Assembly: GCF_900101075.1 (NCBI RefSeq)
Contig: NZ_FNFY01000001.1
Coordinates: 186,001 to 250,000 of the forward strand
DNA: 64,000 nt
Direction of reading: 5' to 3'
From: Lacicoccus qingdaonensis
Lineage (GTDB): Bacteria; Bacillota; Bacilli; Staphylococcales; Salinicoccaceae
In this document: in pieces, positions 46,845 through 56,885 of the stretch
How positions within the stretch are numbered: position 1 is the stretch's first letter
Layout of the letters: each line of letters opens with the position of its first letter
The notes under the pieces: model-generated
Database searches by the model: none
Seen by the model: the letters and a program-made list of their open reading frames with translations, nothing else
What the model was told of the DNA's origin: nothing
Position numbers and translations under genes: made by a program

Positions 46845-48830
46845 ATGGCTTTTGATAAGACTGATCAATTAGCAATTAATACTATCCGTACACTTTCAAT
46901 TGATGCAATTGAAAAAGCGAATTCTGGTCACCCTGGCCTGCCGATGGGTGCTGCACCTATGGCATATACACTATGGAGCAAACATTTGAACTTCAATCCA
47001 AACTCAATGGACTGGTTCAACCGTGACCGCTTTGTGCTCAGTGCCGGACATGGATCAATGCTGATCTACAGCCTGCTTCATTTATCAGGCGGACTGGAGC
47101 TTGAAGAGATTAAAAACTTCAGACAGTATGAGTCCAAGACACCCGGGCATCCTGAGTTTAAACACACTGAAGGTGTTGAAATTACAACAGGACCTCTGGG
47201 ACAGGGCTTTGCTATGAGTATCGGTATGGCTATGGCTGAGAAACATCTCGCTGCTAAGTATAATACTGAAAAATATAAAGTGGTAGATCATTACACTTAT
47301 GCACTCGTAAGTGATGGTGATCTGATGGAAGGTATCTCACACGAAACAGCTTCATTCGCCGGTCATCTGAAATTGGATAATCTGATTGTTCTTTACGATT
47401 CCAATGATATTTCACTTGATGGCGACTTGGATAAAAGCTTCTCCGAAGATATTAAGAAGAGATTTGAAGCATACGGCTGGGATTACCAGCTCGTAAAAGA
47501 CGGCAATGATCTTGATGAAATCGACCAGGCGATAAACAATGCAAAAAAAGCGGATAAGCCTGCAATGATCGAAGTTAAAACTGTTATCGGATATGGTGCG
47601 CCGAATAAATCAGGTAAGAGTGATGCACACGGTGCGCCGCTTGGCAGTGAAGAGCGTCAGGCTGCATTCGAGTATTATGGATTGGACCCTGAAAAGACTT
47701 TCCATGTGGAAGATGAAGTATATAAACGATTCAATGAAACTTTAAACAAGCGTGGCAACGAAGCCGAGGAAGCATGGGTCAAGCTTGTCCAGGAATACGG
47801 CAAGTCTGAACCTGAAAAGCATGCAGAGTTCATCGCGGCCATCAATGAAGAAGTACCGGCAGACTATGATGCCGACCTTCCAAAATATGAAGCGGGCACT
47901 AAAAAAGCGACGCGCGGTACTTCAGGGGATATGATCCAGGCACTGTCCAAGTCCGTTCCTTCATTGTTCGGCGGTGCAGCTGACCTTGCGGGAAGTAACA
48001 AAACTTCCGTCAGCGGACAGGAAGACTTCAGCAAAGACAACTATGCCGGTAAAAATATATGGTTCGGTGTGCGTGAATTTGCAATGGCGGCAGCATTGAA
48101 CGGTATGTCAGCACACGGCGGCATAAAGCCTTACGGCGGAACGTTCTTTGTCTTCAGTGACTACTTGAAACCGGCAATCCGCCTGAGTGCACTGATGAAA
48201 CTCCCGGTAACTTATGTATTAACGCATGATTCAATCGCAGTGGGCGAGGACGGCCCGACGCATGAACCTGTCGAACAGCTCGCCGGCCTTCGTGCAATTC
48301 CGAACTTGAATACAATCCGTCCTGCAGACGGCAATGAAACAAGAGCTGCATGGAAAGTGGCCGTTGAAGCAACGGAAACACCGACAGCATTGGTTCTGAC
48401 ACGTCAGGATGTGGAAGTGACCGATGTGGATTATGAAACTGTGGATGAAGGTGTTAAACGCGGCGGCTATATCATCTTCGATAAAGGTGATGACGCAATC
48501 ATCTTCGCTTCAGGAAGTGAAGTGTCTCTAGCAGTGAATGCAGCGAAAAAATTAGAGGAGCAGGGCGTGAACATCAAAGTCGCTTCAATTCCTAACATGC
48601 AGGCATTCCTGAATCAGGATCAGGATTATATCGACAGTGTTCTGAACAAGGATATTGCGAACAGAACAGCTGTAGAAATGGCTGCGAGTCTCGGCTGGCA
48701 TAAATTTACCGGCATCGACGGCAAATTATTGACTATCGATACATTCGGTGCAAGTGCGCCGGGAGACATCGTCGTTGAAAAATATGGTTTCACGGTAGAA
48801 CAAGTGATGAGAACCGTTTTGGAAAAATAG
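46845..48830 (+). CDS. tkt: Transketolase
   Basis: This thiamine-diphosphate enzyme of the non-oxidative pentose phosphate pathway has 661 residues. N-terminal TPP/Mg motif: [19 protein letters not shown] with the later NDISLDGDL. The middle domain has the catalytic [14 protein letters not shown] with [10 protein letters not shown], and a C-terminal domain follows. The ATG at 46845 follows agaggag. It lies next to the SOS genes as in other Bacilli. TPP dependence links it to the thiamine uptake genes in this window. Confidence 0.98.
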   Translation: MAFDKTDQLAINTIRTLSIDAIEKANSGHPGLPMGAAPMAYTLWSKHLNFNPNSMDWFNRDRFVLSAGHGSMLIYSLLHLSGGLELEEIKNFRQYESKTPGHPEFKHTEGVEITTGPLGQGFAMSIGMAMAEKHLAAKYNTEKYKVVDHYTYALVSDGDLMEGISHETASFAGHLKLDNLIVLYDSNDISLDGDLDKSFSEDIKKRFEAYGWDYQLVKDGNDLDEIDQAINNAKKADKPAMIEVKTVIGYGAPNKSGKSDAHGAPLGSEERQAAFEYYGLDPEKTFHVEDEVYKRFNETLNKRGNEAEEAWVKLVQEYGKSEPEKHAEFIAAINEEVPADYDADLPKYEAGTKKATRGTSGDMIQALSKSVPSLFGGAADLAGSNKTSVSGQEDFSKDNYAGKNIWFGVREFAMAAALNGMSAHGGIKPYGGTFFVFSDYLKPAIRLSALMKLPVTYVLTHDSIAVGEDGPTHEPVEQLAGLRAIPNLNTIRPADGNETRAAWKVAVEATETPTALVLTRQDVEVTDVDYETVDEGVKRGGYIIFDKGDDAIIFASGSEVSLAVNAAKKLEEQGVNIKVASIPNMQAFLNQDQDYIDSVLNKDIANRTAVEMAASLGWHKFTGIDGKLLTIDTFGASAPGDIVVEKYGFTVEQVMRTVLEK

Positions 48831-48864
48831 TTTGTTGAAAAATTAATGATTTTAAGATAAACTA

Positions 48865-48870
48865 TATAAT
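48865..48870 (+). promoter_or_regulatory. -10 element upstream of yneF
   Basis: A perfect TATAAT lies 31 bases before the TTG start of yneF, without a good -35. Confidence 0.4.
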
Positions 48871-48901
48871 GGTTTATGTACGGAGAAAGAGGTGAAGTCG
48901 C

Positions 48902-49144
48902 TTGGCTACATGGATTTGGATACTCATCGTCATCGTTGCACTTGTAGGTGGTTTAGCTTTAGGATTCTTTCTTGCGAGAAAGTATATGATGGATTACTTG
49001 GAGAAAAACCCGCCGATTAATGAAGATATGCTACGCATGATGATGATGCAGATGGGTCAGAAACCGTCGCAGAAAAAAGTGAATCAGATGATGAGTATGA
49101 TGAATAAAAACGCAGGCTCCCAGAAAGAGCGCGCTAAAAAATAA
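48902..49144 (+). CDS. yneF: YneF (UPF0154) membrane protein
   Basis: The 80-residue protein has one N-terminal membrane segment (about 3-24, containing [18 protein letters not shown]) and a cytoplasmic Met- and Lys-rich tail with the conserved [21 protein letters not shown]. Function is unknown, but the family is conserved next to tkt. The TTG at 48902 follows gaggtg. A terminator is at 49153-49188. Confidence 0.9.
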   Translation: MATWIWILIVIVALVGGLALGFFLARKYMMDYLEKNPPINEDMLRMMMMQMGQKPSQKKVNQMMSMMNKNAGSQKERAKK

Positions 49145-49152
49145 TATTTATG

Positions 49153-49188
49153 AACCGCCGGTCTTTGGATGAAGATCGGCGGTTTTTT
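49153..49188 (+). terminator. yneF terminator
   Basis: The aaccgccggtctt and aagatcggcggtt arms form a long stem with one mismatch, followed by tttttt. Confidence 0.88.
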
Positions 49189-49364
49189 GCGTTTTGGATA
49201 TCGGTATTCTAACAACCTCGTACATTTCTACGACTTATTCGAACGGGTACTGACAAACGTGGTCAAAACTTGGATTGATAAGTATCGGCTGTTTATACGG
49301 TGTAATATTTATAAATCAGCACTTCCCGAAAATAAACAATGTTCCAGTTTATTTAAAAATTACA

Positions 49365-49393
49365 TTGATATTGAAAATGATCATGTATACAAT
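49365..49393 (+). promoter_or_regulatory. Promoter of the binding-lipoprotein gene
   Basis: TTGATA at 49365-49370 and TACAAT at 49388-49393 are spaced by 17 bases. The leader and the upstream 49189-49364 show no further element I can name. Confidence 0.65.
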
Positions 49394-49422
49394 AAACATA
49401 CATTATATAAGGGGGAAAAACG

Positions 49423-51114
49423 ATGGGGAAGAAACATTACTTACTGTTTTTACTGGTCATCATGTCAATCTTCATTGCGGCATGTGCAAACGATTCAAAT
49501 GTCGAGGAAGAGACTGCGGAAGGGGACGAAGGAGCAGCAGAAGACTCCGGTGCATCAGGGGATCTGACAATCGGTATGATGGATGAAATGGTCACGCTGG
49601 ATCTGCATGGTTCAAATGATTCTGCTTCGTCGCAGGTCAGAAGGAATATTTACGAAACGTTGATCTATCAGAATGTTGATATGGAACTTGAACCGGGTCT
49701 TGCAACTGAATGGGAGCAGGTGGAAGATACGGTGTTCAATCTGAAGCTCAGGGAAGGAACGACGTTCCATAACGGATCTGAATTCACTGCAGAAGATGTA
49801 AAGGCGACTTTGGACCGTGTACGGGATGAGGCTGTTGCTTCGCAAGTGCTATTTTTATTTGAAATGATTACAGAAGTAGAAGTGGTCGGAGATTATGAAG
49901 TGAATCTTCATACAGAATATCCTTTTGCACCACTGCCGAGCCATCTGGCACATACAACCGGCGGCATCATGAGCAAAGAGCTGATCGATTCTGATTATCA
50001 GGCTGCGCTTGATGCAGCGGAAGTAGATATGACGGCGGATGAATTCTATGAACTGCGTGAGGAAGGCGGTTCTGAATATGAAGAGGTTGCTGAACAGATT
50101 TCCGAAGACCTGGGCGGCGTAATAGGTTCTGAAACTGATGGCACCAACCATCTTCAGCTTGAGTCGCGTTCTGCGGGAGAGTCAGTAACACTGGCGAAGT
50201 TCGACAATTTTCAAGGCGGCGAAAGGAACTTTAACAATGTGACATTTAGAGTGATTCCTGAGAATGGTGCCAGGATGGCAGAATTGGAAACCGGCGGTAT
50301 TGATGTGGCGATAGATATTGATTCATCGAGTGTTGACAGAATAGAATCGGGCGAATCGACGGAGCTCTTGGAACAGGAATCCGTACGTATGAGCTATCTC
50401 GGCTTCAACACACAGCAGGAGCCGTTTGACGACCTCAATGTGCGTCAGGCAATCTCTCATGCCATCGACCGGGATTCAATCATTTCAGGCGTGTATGATG
50501 AAATGGGAATTGCCGCTGAAGGACCGCTTGCTCCGGATGTATGGGGCTATAATGAAGATTTGGAAGGTGCGGAGTACGATATTGAGCGGGCCCGGGAACT
50601 GCTCTCAGAAACGGATGTAGCCGACGGTTTTGATACGACAATCTGGGTGGACAATGATCCACAGATTGTGGATACGGCGGTTTATATCCAGGAGAGCCTG
50701 TCGGAGCTCGGCATCAATGTGACGATTGAGCAGTTTGAATGGGGCGCCTACCTTGAAACTTTGGCGAACGGCGACCATGATATGTTCATCCTCGGCTGGA
50801 CGACGGTGACGGCTGACGCGGACTACGGGTTATATGCCCTTTATCATCAGGATAATATCGGTGAACCGGGTAACCGTTCATTTTACGAAAACCAGGAATT
50901 GAGCGACCTGCTTGATGCGGGACGTTCAGAATCGGATGAGGATGCAAGGTACGATATTTATCAGGAGGCACAGGAAATTCTCGGCGAGGAAGTGCCGACA
51001 GCCTATCTGTTCCATACGAACTTTGCTCTAGGTGTGAATTCGGACAATGTCAGCGGAGTTGAACTGGATCCGACAGGCGGTGTCAGATTCGATAAAGTGA
51101 CATTTCCTGAGTAA
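49423..51114 (+). CDS. ABC transporter substrate-binding lipoprotein (SBP family 5, peptide type)
   Basis: The 563-residue protein has a lipoprotein signal with lipobox IAAC (Cys21), a short acidic linker, then a SBP_bac_5 domain. Domain features are the N-terminal strand LTIGMMDEMVTLDLHGSNDS, the LATEWEQVEDTVFNLKLREGTTFHNGSEFTAEDVK-type opening and FDDLNVRQAISHAIDRD near the hinge. The ligand could be an oligopeptide, glutathione or nickel chelate; sequence does not decide. No transporter genes lie beside it, so it works with components encoded elsewhere. It is very rich in Asp/Glu, as secreted proteins of halotolerant cells often are. The ATG at 49423 follows aaggggg. Confidence 0.88.
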   Translation: MGKKHYLLFLLVIMSIFIAACANDSNVEEETAEGDEGAAEDSGASGDLTIGMMDEMVTLDLHGSNDSASSQVRRNIYETLIYQNVDMELEPGLATEWEQVEDTVFNLKLREGTTFHNGSEFTAEDVKATLDRVRDEAVASQVLFLFEMITEVEVVGDYEVNLHTEYPFAPLPSHLAHTTGGIMSKELIDSDYQAALDAAEVDMTADEFYELREEGGSEYEEVAEQISEDLGGVIGSETDGTNHLQLESRSAGESVTLAKFDNFQGGERNFNNVTFRVIPENGARMAELETGGIDVAIDIDSSSVDRIESGESTELLEQESVRMSYLGFNTQQEPFDDLNVRQAISHAIDRDSIISGVYDEMGIAAEGPLAPDVWGYNEDLEGAEYDIERARELLSETDVADGFDTTIWVDNDPQIVDTAVYIQESLSELGINVTIEQFEWGAYLETLANGDHDMFILGWTTVTADADYGLYALYHQDNIGEPGNRSFYENQELSDLLDAGRSESDEDARYDIYQEAQEILGEEVPTAYLFHTNFALGVNSDNVSGVELDPTGGVRFDKVTFPE

Positions 51115-51124
51115 AATAAATTCC

Positions 51125-51158
51125 AAGCATGCTGTGAAATCTGCAGCATGCTTTTTTT
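51125..51158 (+). terminator. Terminator of the binding-lipoprotein gene
   Basis: AAGCATGCTG and CAGCATGCTT arms (from 51125 and 51143) are followed by seven T. Confidence 0.85.
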
Positions 51159-51252
51159 ATTGATTACAACTTTATAAGTATTTCATAAATCGAAATATAT
51201 GGTAAAATTTTAGTGGGAAAGACGTAGGGGGAATTATGATGGGGGATACAAA

Positions 51253-53034
51253 ATGAAGGTCTTTAAAAAATTATGGTGGTTTTTCAAAAGGGAGAAAAAC
51301 AGCTATATATTTGGTGTTATAATGCTGATTCTTGTGGCATTGATGGAATTGATTCCGCCTCAGATCATCGGGCGTGTAATAGACAGCATCACTCAAGGGA
51401 CGTTGACACCGCGAAGTTTGACAATATTTATAGTTGTTCTGCTGGTTACGGCAATTTTTACATACATATTCAGATATTACTGGAGGATTTTAATTTTCGG
51501 GGCGAGCCACCGGCTGGGAAAAATATTGCGGACGAGAATGTTCGGCAAGTTTTCCCGGATGAGTCCATATTTTTATCAGGAACGGCGGACCGGCGACCTG
51601 ATGGCGCACGCGACGAATGATATACGTGCTGTGCAAAATACTGCGGGGCCGGGTATTTTAACGATTGCGGATTCGATTATTACCGGCGGGGCTGTGTTGA
51701 TAACGATGGCGGTCACCGTCAGTCCGAAGCTGACTTTGATAACGATGATTCCACTGCCTTTCATGGTCATTTTGACCAGCTACTATGGGAAACTTCTGAA
51801 CAGGGGATTCAGAAAAGCGCAGGCTGCTTTCAGTGAATTGAATGATAAGACACAGGAAAGTATCGCGGGCATCAAAGTGACAAAGACGTTCGGCTATGAA
51901 GAGAGTGACCAGAAAGACTTCAAAGCGCTCAGTGATGATGTTGTTGAAAAGAATCTGAAGGTCTCAAAGATTGATGCATTGTTCGATCCGACGATCATGC
52001 TTGTCATCGGAATGAGTTATTTTCTTGCCATCATCTTTGGTGCAGAGATGGTTTTATCCGATGAAATCACTTTGGGGCAGCTGATTACGTTTACTACCTA
52101 TCTCGGCATGATGGTCTGGCCGCTGCTTGCGCTGGGGATGTTTTTCAACCTTGTCCAGCGCGGACGTGCGTCTTATGAACGGATTGAGGAGATTATGAAC
52201 ACGGAAAACGATATCGGCCACGATTACAGAATCGAAGATGCGCCGGACGGGGATATCAGCCTGAATATCGGGGCATTCAATTTTCCCGGCGACGATGAAG
52301 TGGCGCTCCGTGATGTCAACTTTGATATAAGAAAAGGTCAGACTGTCGGCATAGTCGGCAGAACAGGATCGGGTAAAAGCGCTGTCATCAGACTGCTGCT
52401 GCGAGAATTCGATGCGAACAACCCGAAAGATATAACATACGGTGACGTGAGTCTCCGGGATTATAATATCAGCAATCTGCGTGCACAGTTCGGCTATGTG
52501 CCACAGGACCATTTCCTGTTCTCGACGACAATCAGGGAAAACATTGCGTTCAGCAATCCTGTGCTCGATGATGAAATCATTCATGAAGCGAGCAGGCTGA
52601 GCAATATTCATGAGGATATACTTGCATTTACGGATGGATATGAAACCGTTGTGGGAGAACGCGGGGTCTCATTATCCGGCGGACAGAAACAGCGTATTTC
52701 GATTGCAAGGGCTCTGATTACAGATCCTGAAGTATTGATACTGGATGATTCACTGTCAGCGGTGGATGCACAGACTGAAGTCAATATTTTAGAGAATATA
52801 TCGAGGGTCAGACAGGGCAAGACGAATATCATTACAGCCCACAGAATCAGTGCAGTTTCAAAAGCGGATCTGATTATCGTCATGGATGCCGGCACCATCG
52901 TTGAACGCGGCACCCACGAGGAGCTGTTGGATGCGGGCGGCTGGTATTATGAAACACACCGCCAGCAGGCACTCCGTCAAAACTTGACGGATGAACTGGA
53001 TGACCTGGTGAAGGGGGATGAATCAAATGAATGA
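51253..53034 (+). CDS. ABC exporter subunit, degenerate-Glu half (YheI/BmrC-like)
   Basis: The 593-residue half-exporter has six membrane segments and a nucleotide-binding domain with Walker A GRTGSGKSA, signature LSGGQKQR and Walker B VLILDDSLSAVD. The Asp replaces the catalytic Glu, the mark of the non-catalytic half in BmrCD-type multidrug exporters. ATG 51253 follows gggggata. It overlaps its partner by 8 bases. The substrate is unknown; multidrug export is the usual role. Confidence 0.88.
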   Translation: MKVFKKLWWFFKREKNSYIFGVIMLILVALMELIPPQIIGRVIDSITQGTLTPRSLTIFIVVLLVTAIFTYIFRYYWRILIFGASHRLGKILRTRMFGKFSRMSPYFYQERRTGDLMAHATNDIRAVQNTAGPGILTIADSIITGGAVLITMAVTVSPKLTLITMIPLPFMVILTSYYGKLLNRGFRKAQAAFSELNDKTQESIAGIKVTKTFGYEESDQKDFKALSDDVVEKNLKVSKIDALFDPTIMLVIGMSYFLAIIFGAEMVLSDEITLGQLITFTTYLGMMVWPLLALGMFFNLVQRGRASYERIEEIMNTENDIGHDYRIEDAPDGDISLNIGAFNFPGDDEVALRDVNFDIRKGQTVGIVGRTGSGKSAVIRLLLREFDANNPKDITYGDVSLRDYNISNLRAQFGYVPQDHFLFSTTIRENIAFSNPVLDDEIIHEASRLSNIHEDILAFTDGYETVVGERGVSLSGGQKQRISIARALITDPEVLILDDSLSAVDAQTEVNILENISRVRQGKTNIITAHRISAVSKADLIIVMDAGTIVERGTHEELLDAGGWYYETHRQQALRQNLTDELDDLVKGDESNE

Positions 53035-54790
53035 TACGGTTAACCTGACCGCCCGTGATCAGCTGAAGGTGTTGATGCGTCTACTGACATATACATTCCC
53101 TTTCAAAGGGGTTATCGTGCTGGCATTTATCATGCTCATCTTGTCCACCGTGGCGGGAATGATAATTCCTTATCTTGTGATGGTCTTTATCGACGATTAT
53201 CTGACACCGGCAGTGTTCCCCGAGGGGGAAATCACCATGCTGGTTGCGGTATATCTTCTTGTGCAGATCATCGGCGCAATTACGACCTATATGAATATAT
53301 ATCTGTTTCAGTATTTAGCATTCAAAGTGATCCAGCAGCTCAGAATCGATGCATTCAATAAGATAGGAAAACTCGGCATGAAGTACTTTGATAAAGTGCC
53401 CGGCGGAAGCATAGTGTCCCGTCTGACGAATGACACCGAAGCGATAGTCGAGATGTTCATCGGCGTATTTGCGACATTTTTAATGGCATTTTTCATGATG
53501 ACATCGAGCTATGTCATGATGTTCGTGCTGGATGTGAGACTGGCATTCATGGCGCTTATATTCATGCCGCTGATTTTTTTAATCATGCTGGTCTACCGCA
53601 AATATTCGGCAATATTCTTTTCGCACGCAAGACAGCTGCTGTCCGACCTGAATGCAAAGCTTTCGGAATCGATTGAAGGAATGAAGATCATCCAGGTCTT
53701 CAATCAGGAAGAGCGTCTACAGGAAGAGTTCAGGCATATCAACGATGAACACTATGAATATAATATGAAAACAGTGCGTCTTGACGGACTGCTGCTCAGA
53801 CCGGCCATCAGCATGATTCAGATACTCGCCATCGCGGTCATTCTCGGCTATTTCGGACTCCTCAGCTTTGAGGCATCCATTACAGCCGGACTGATCTTTG
53901 CATTCATCCAGTACATGGAACGTTTCTTTGAACCAATCAACCAGGTGAGTCAGAACCTCAGCATATTCCAGCAGGCCCTGGTGGCTGCGAGCCGTGTGTT
54001 CAGACTGATTGATGACGATACTCTGGAACCCCCTCAAAATCCTGTCCGTGAAAATAAAATCACCGATGGCCGTATTGACTTCAACAATGTCACTTTCAGT
54101 TATGACGGTCAGGTGGATGTTCTGAAAAATATCAGTTTTACAGCCATGCCCGGAGAAACTGTCGTACTGGTCGGCCACACCGGCTCGGGAAAAAGTTCGA
54201 TCATCAATCTGTTCATGCGGTTTTATGAATTCGAAAGCGGTGAAATTTTAATCGACGGAGAGTCCATTAAGAAGATGCCGAAATATGAATTGAAGGAAAA
54301 TATCGGCCTCGTGCTCCAGGACCCGTTCATATTCTACGGTACCATCGAGTCCAATATTAAACTCTATCATCCGACGATGACATTCGAGCAGGTAAAAGCG
54401 GCGGGTGAATTCGTCAGGGCGGACAGTTTCATTGAAAAGCTTCCCGGTGAGTATCATCACAAAGTTCTGGAGAAGGGCAGTACTTTTTCAAGCGGGGAGC
54501 GGCAGCTGATCGCGTTTGCCAGAACCATAGCTGTCGAACCGAAAATACTGATACTCGATGAGGCGACTGCAAACATCGATTCTGAAACGGAAGAGGAAAT
54601 TCAGAAGTCGCTCAATGTGATGAGAAAAGGGCGGACGACGCTTGCGATCGCCCACAGACTTTCCACCATACAGGACGCCGATTTGATTCTCGTTTTGAAT
54701 AAAGGTGAAATCGTCGAAAGAGGCACCCATGAAGAACTGCTGGAGTCAGAAGGGATCTATCATAAGATGTATCTGCTTCAAAACGGATGA
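53027..54790 (+). CDS. ABC exporter subunit, catalytic half (YheH/BmrD-like)
   Basis: The 587-residue half-exporter has Walker A GHTGSGKSS, a degenerate signature FSSGERQ and Walker B ILILDEATANID with the canonical Glu. It completes the heterodimer. ATG 53027 is preferred because aaggggg at 53011-53017 then lies 9 bases upstream; ATG 53018 touches that site. No terminator hairpin is evident before ccdA. Confidence 0.88.
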   Translation: MNDTVNLTARDQLKVLMRLLTYTFPFKGVIVLAFIMLILSTVAGMIIPYLVMVFIDDYLTPAVFPEGEITMLVAVYLLVQIIGAITTYMNIYLFQYLAFKVIQQLRIDAFNKIGKLGMKYFDKVPGGSIVSRLTNDTEAIVEMFIGVFATFLMAFFMMTSSYVMMFVLDVRLAFMALIFMPLIFLIMLVYRKYSAIFFSHARQLLSDLNAKLSESIEGMKIIQVFNQEERLQEEFRHINDEHYEYNMKTVRLDGLLLRPAISMIQILAIAVILGYFGLLSFEASITAGLIFAFIQYMERFFEPINQVSQNLSIFQQALVAASRVFRLIDDDTLEPPQNPVRENKITDGRIDFNNVTFSYDGQVDVLKNISFTAMPGETVVLVGHTGSGKSSIINLFMRFYEFESGEILIDGESIKKMPKYELKENIGLVLQDPFIFYGTIESNIKLYHPTMTFEQVKAAGEFVRADSFIEKLPGEYHHKVLEKGSTFSSGERQLIAFARTIAVEPKILILDEATANIDSETEEEIQKSLNVMRKGRTTLAIAHRLSTIQDADLILVLNKGEIVERGTHEELLESEGIYHKMYLLQNG

Positions 54791-54878
54791 GTACATCCAA
54801 ATGTCATAATTTATTCTAAATAAAGCCCCCTAAAACACTGTTTCTTTGATAAAATACAGTTGAATAGGGGGTATTTAT

Positions 54879-55583
54879 GTGGGCAGTGAAGTGACATTTT
54901 TACTGGCATTCGGAGCAGGTGTTCTCAGTTTTGTTTCACCTTGTGTGCTACCCGTCTTCCCGGCTTTTGTTTCATACATAACCGGGATGAGCTACAACGA
55001 AGTTGAAAATCAGAAATTTAATGCCCGTGCAATCTTCCATACATTATTTTTCCTGATAGGATTCAGTTTAATATATATCGCACTTGGATTCGGTACCTCC
55101 TTTTTTGGTGGAGTATTCATAGAATACGGGAACCTGATCAGGCAGGTCGGCGCAATATTGATCATCGTGTTCGGTCTCATCATTACCGGTGTACTGAAGT
55201 TCAATTTTTTAATGAAAGACAGGAAAGTTTCATTTAAAAACAGACCGTCCGGGTTTATCGGATCAATTTTGATCGGTATGGCTTTCGCCGCGGGATGGAC
55301 ACCTTGCAACGGTCCGATCATCGGCGCCATTTTTGCAATGAGTGCGACTGAGCCGAGCAACGCACTTGTTCTGATGATCGTATACTGTTTAGGTTTCGGT
55401 GTGCCGTTCTTTGTCCTCAGCTTCTTTGTTTCAAAAACACGCTGGATGCTCAAGTACTCGAACGCCATCATGAAAGGCGGCGGCATTGTGATGATATTGA
55501 TGGGGGTCCTGCTATACTTTGACGGACTGACTCAGGTTATCATATGGCTGCAGCCATTCTTTGGTGATTTCCAGGGATTTTAA
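54879..55583 (+). CDS. ccdA: Cytochrome c biogenesis protein CcdA
   Basis: This membrane thiol transporter carries electrons from cytoplasmic thioredoxin to outside thiol-disulfide proteins. The 234-residue protein has six membrane segments; Cys in SFVSPCVLPVFP (first helix) and in AGWTPCNGP (fourth helix) are the redox pair. The GTG at 54879 follows tagggggt; the nearby ATG at 54877 is out of frame. CcdC follows after 11 bases. Confidence 0.94.
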   Translation: MGSEVTFLLAFGAGVLSFVSPCVLPVFPAFVSYITGMSYNEVENQKFNARAIFHTLFFLIGFSLIYIALGFGTSFFGGVFIEYGNLIRQVGAILIIVFGLIITGVLKFNFLMKDRKVSFKNRPSGFIGSILIGMAFAAGWTPCNGPIIGAIFAMSATEPSNALVLMIVYCLGFGVPFFVLSFFVSKTRWMLKYSNAIMKGGGIVMILMGVLLYFDGLTQVIIWLQPFFGDFQGF

Positions 55584-55594
55584 GAAGGTATGAT

Positions 55595-56080
55595 ATGTTG
55601 AATATTGATATAGAAATGCTTTTATTCACACTGGCATCAATCATGGCGGTATTCATGGGCATCGCTGTCATCTTCGTCCGCCAGAAGGCATCAAAACGGC
55701 CGCTTTCAATCAAAAAGATATTGATACCGCCTGTAATGATGTCTACCGGTGCATTGATGTTCGTCTTTCCGTATTTCAGGCTGACGGTTACAGAAATTTT
55801 GGAAGCTCTCATCATCGGCCTGATCTTCTCTTTACTCCTTGTCATCACGACGAAGTATGAAGAGAGGGGCGACCGGCTTTACGTCAAGCCTTCAAAGTGG
55901 TTCATCGGTATTTTATTGGCATTATTGATCATCAGAACTTCTTTGAAATCGATCTTATCGATGTCGATTTCTCCGGGAGAAATCGGCGGCATGTTCTTTC
56001 TGCTGGCATTCGTCATGATTGTCGTATGGAGATTATCCATGTTAATTAAATTTAAGCAATTTAAAAAGCAGCTGGGCTAG
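55595..56080 (+). CDS. ccdC: CcdC (YneJ), DUF1453-type membrane protein
   Basis: The 161-residue protein has about five membrane segments and belongs to the CcdC/YneJ family. In Bacillus it is clustered with ccdA; its function in cytochrome c maturation is not established. The final codons K-Q-L-G and TAG stop form half of a palindrome shared with yneK on the other strand. Confidence 0.88.
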   Translation: MLNIDIEMLLFTLASIMAVFMGIAVIFVRQKASKRPLSIKKILIPPVMMSTGALMFVFPYFRLTVTEILEALIIGLIFSLLLVITTKYEERGDRLYVKPSKWFIGILLALLIIRTSLKSILSMSISPGEIGGMFFLLAFVMIVVWRLSMLIKFKQFKKQLG

Positions 56081-56097
56081 CCCAGCTGCTTTACTTT
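56065..56097. terminator. Bidirectional terminator that also encodes both C-termini
   Basis: A 28-bp perfect palindrome spans 56065-56092 with central CTAG. It forms a 12-bp stem with a 4-base loop on either strand, followed by T-rich sequence on both sides. The TAG stops of ccdC (56078-56080) and yneK (56077-56079, minus) lie in its centre. Confidence 0.9.
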
Positions 56098-56571
56098 TTC
56101 CGTCTGTTCGAATATGGAGAATTTCTCCTTCTCATCATCTGCATATTGGAACAGTGCTTCATATGGAGTATAATCTATCTCCAGCTGATCCAGTTTTTTC
56201 TTCATGAATCTGTGATCTTTCTTCGGTGTTGCTATAATATAACCCTTCATAATCTGATCGAGCTCTATCTTTTTCACGCCTTCGTCGAGAGCGACTTTCG
56301 AGATCCTGCCGGCGATTCTTTCTTTCGCCACCTGTCTGAACAGCTCCGGAACCGGGCTTACCAGTTCATTCAGCAGTGCTTTCGTATCATCGTCCCAAAG
56401 CGGCAGACCTTTTTCTATATAATAATCCTGCCAGTCGAGCTCGCTGTATCCATCTTCTTTGGGCATTCTTCTTAAAAACTTTCTGAACATAAAAAATCCG
56501 CCTATGAACAATGCGCCGACCATTATGAACATCCACAGGGTAATTCCCCACATGAACAACGTATCAGTCAT
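56077..56571 (-). CDS. yneK: YneK (DUF2621) membrane protein
   Basis: The 164-residue protein has an N-terminal membrane segment (about 5-28) and a cytoplasmic acidic domain (GYSELDWQDYYIEKGLPLWDDD-like region, about 40-60) of the DUF2621 family. Its function is unknown. It lies near ccdA/ccdC as in Bacillus but convergent with them. I chose ATG 56571 with gaggtg on the minus strand; a longer frame starting at 56592 overlaps that site. The stop is within the shared palindrome. Confidence 0.85.
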   Translation of the reverse strand: MTDTLFMWGITLWMFIMVGALFIGGFFMFRKFLRRMPKEDGYSELDWQDYYIEKGLPLWDDDTKALLNELVSPVPELFRQVAKERIAGRISKVALDEGVKKIELDQIMKGYIIATPKKDHRFMKKKLDQLEIDYTPYEALFQYADDEKEKFSIFEQTEKVKQLG

Positions 56572-56662
56572 ACCCTTCACCTCACATACCATTATATTTA
56601 AAAAAAAGAAATATGTCCATATACGAATTTGTGACGATATATAGTGTGAGGAGGTGAAGAGG

Positions 56663-56863
56663 ATGCATAAAACGACAAGTGCAAGATTTTATTACATGAC
56701 AACAGACGCAGAAGGCAAAGAGATTTTACGTTACCGTTCCGTACCGAACATTGATGTGACATCGACTGACAGCGAAATCAACCAGGTTATGGAAGTATTT
56801 GAAACATTGACATTGGATTCATATGCTCTGGTTGAAAAACTGGAAACATACGTTATTGGATAA
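56663..56863 (+). CDS. DUF1659 small protein
   Basis: The 66-residue cytoplasmic protein of the DUF1659 family shows the pattern TTSARFYYMTTDAEGKEILR with an alternating beta-strand character. It is the first gene of a three-gene set with DUF2922 and YvrJ that recurs in Bacillales, always small and adjacent. Function is unknown. ATG 56663 follows gaggaggtg at 56648-56656. Confidence 0.85.
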   Translation: MHKTTSARFYYMTTDAEGKEILRYRSVPNIDVTSTDSEINQVMEVFETLTLDSYALVEKLETYVIG

Positions 56864-56885
56864 ATTAATATAAGGAGGATTTCAA

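Noticed and set aside
49169-49586. Open frames of 100-130 codons upstream of and overlapping the binding-lipoprotein gene
   Set aside because: They cross the terminator 49153-49188 or the promoter and the signal-peptide region and resemble no family.
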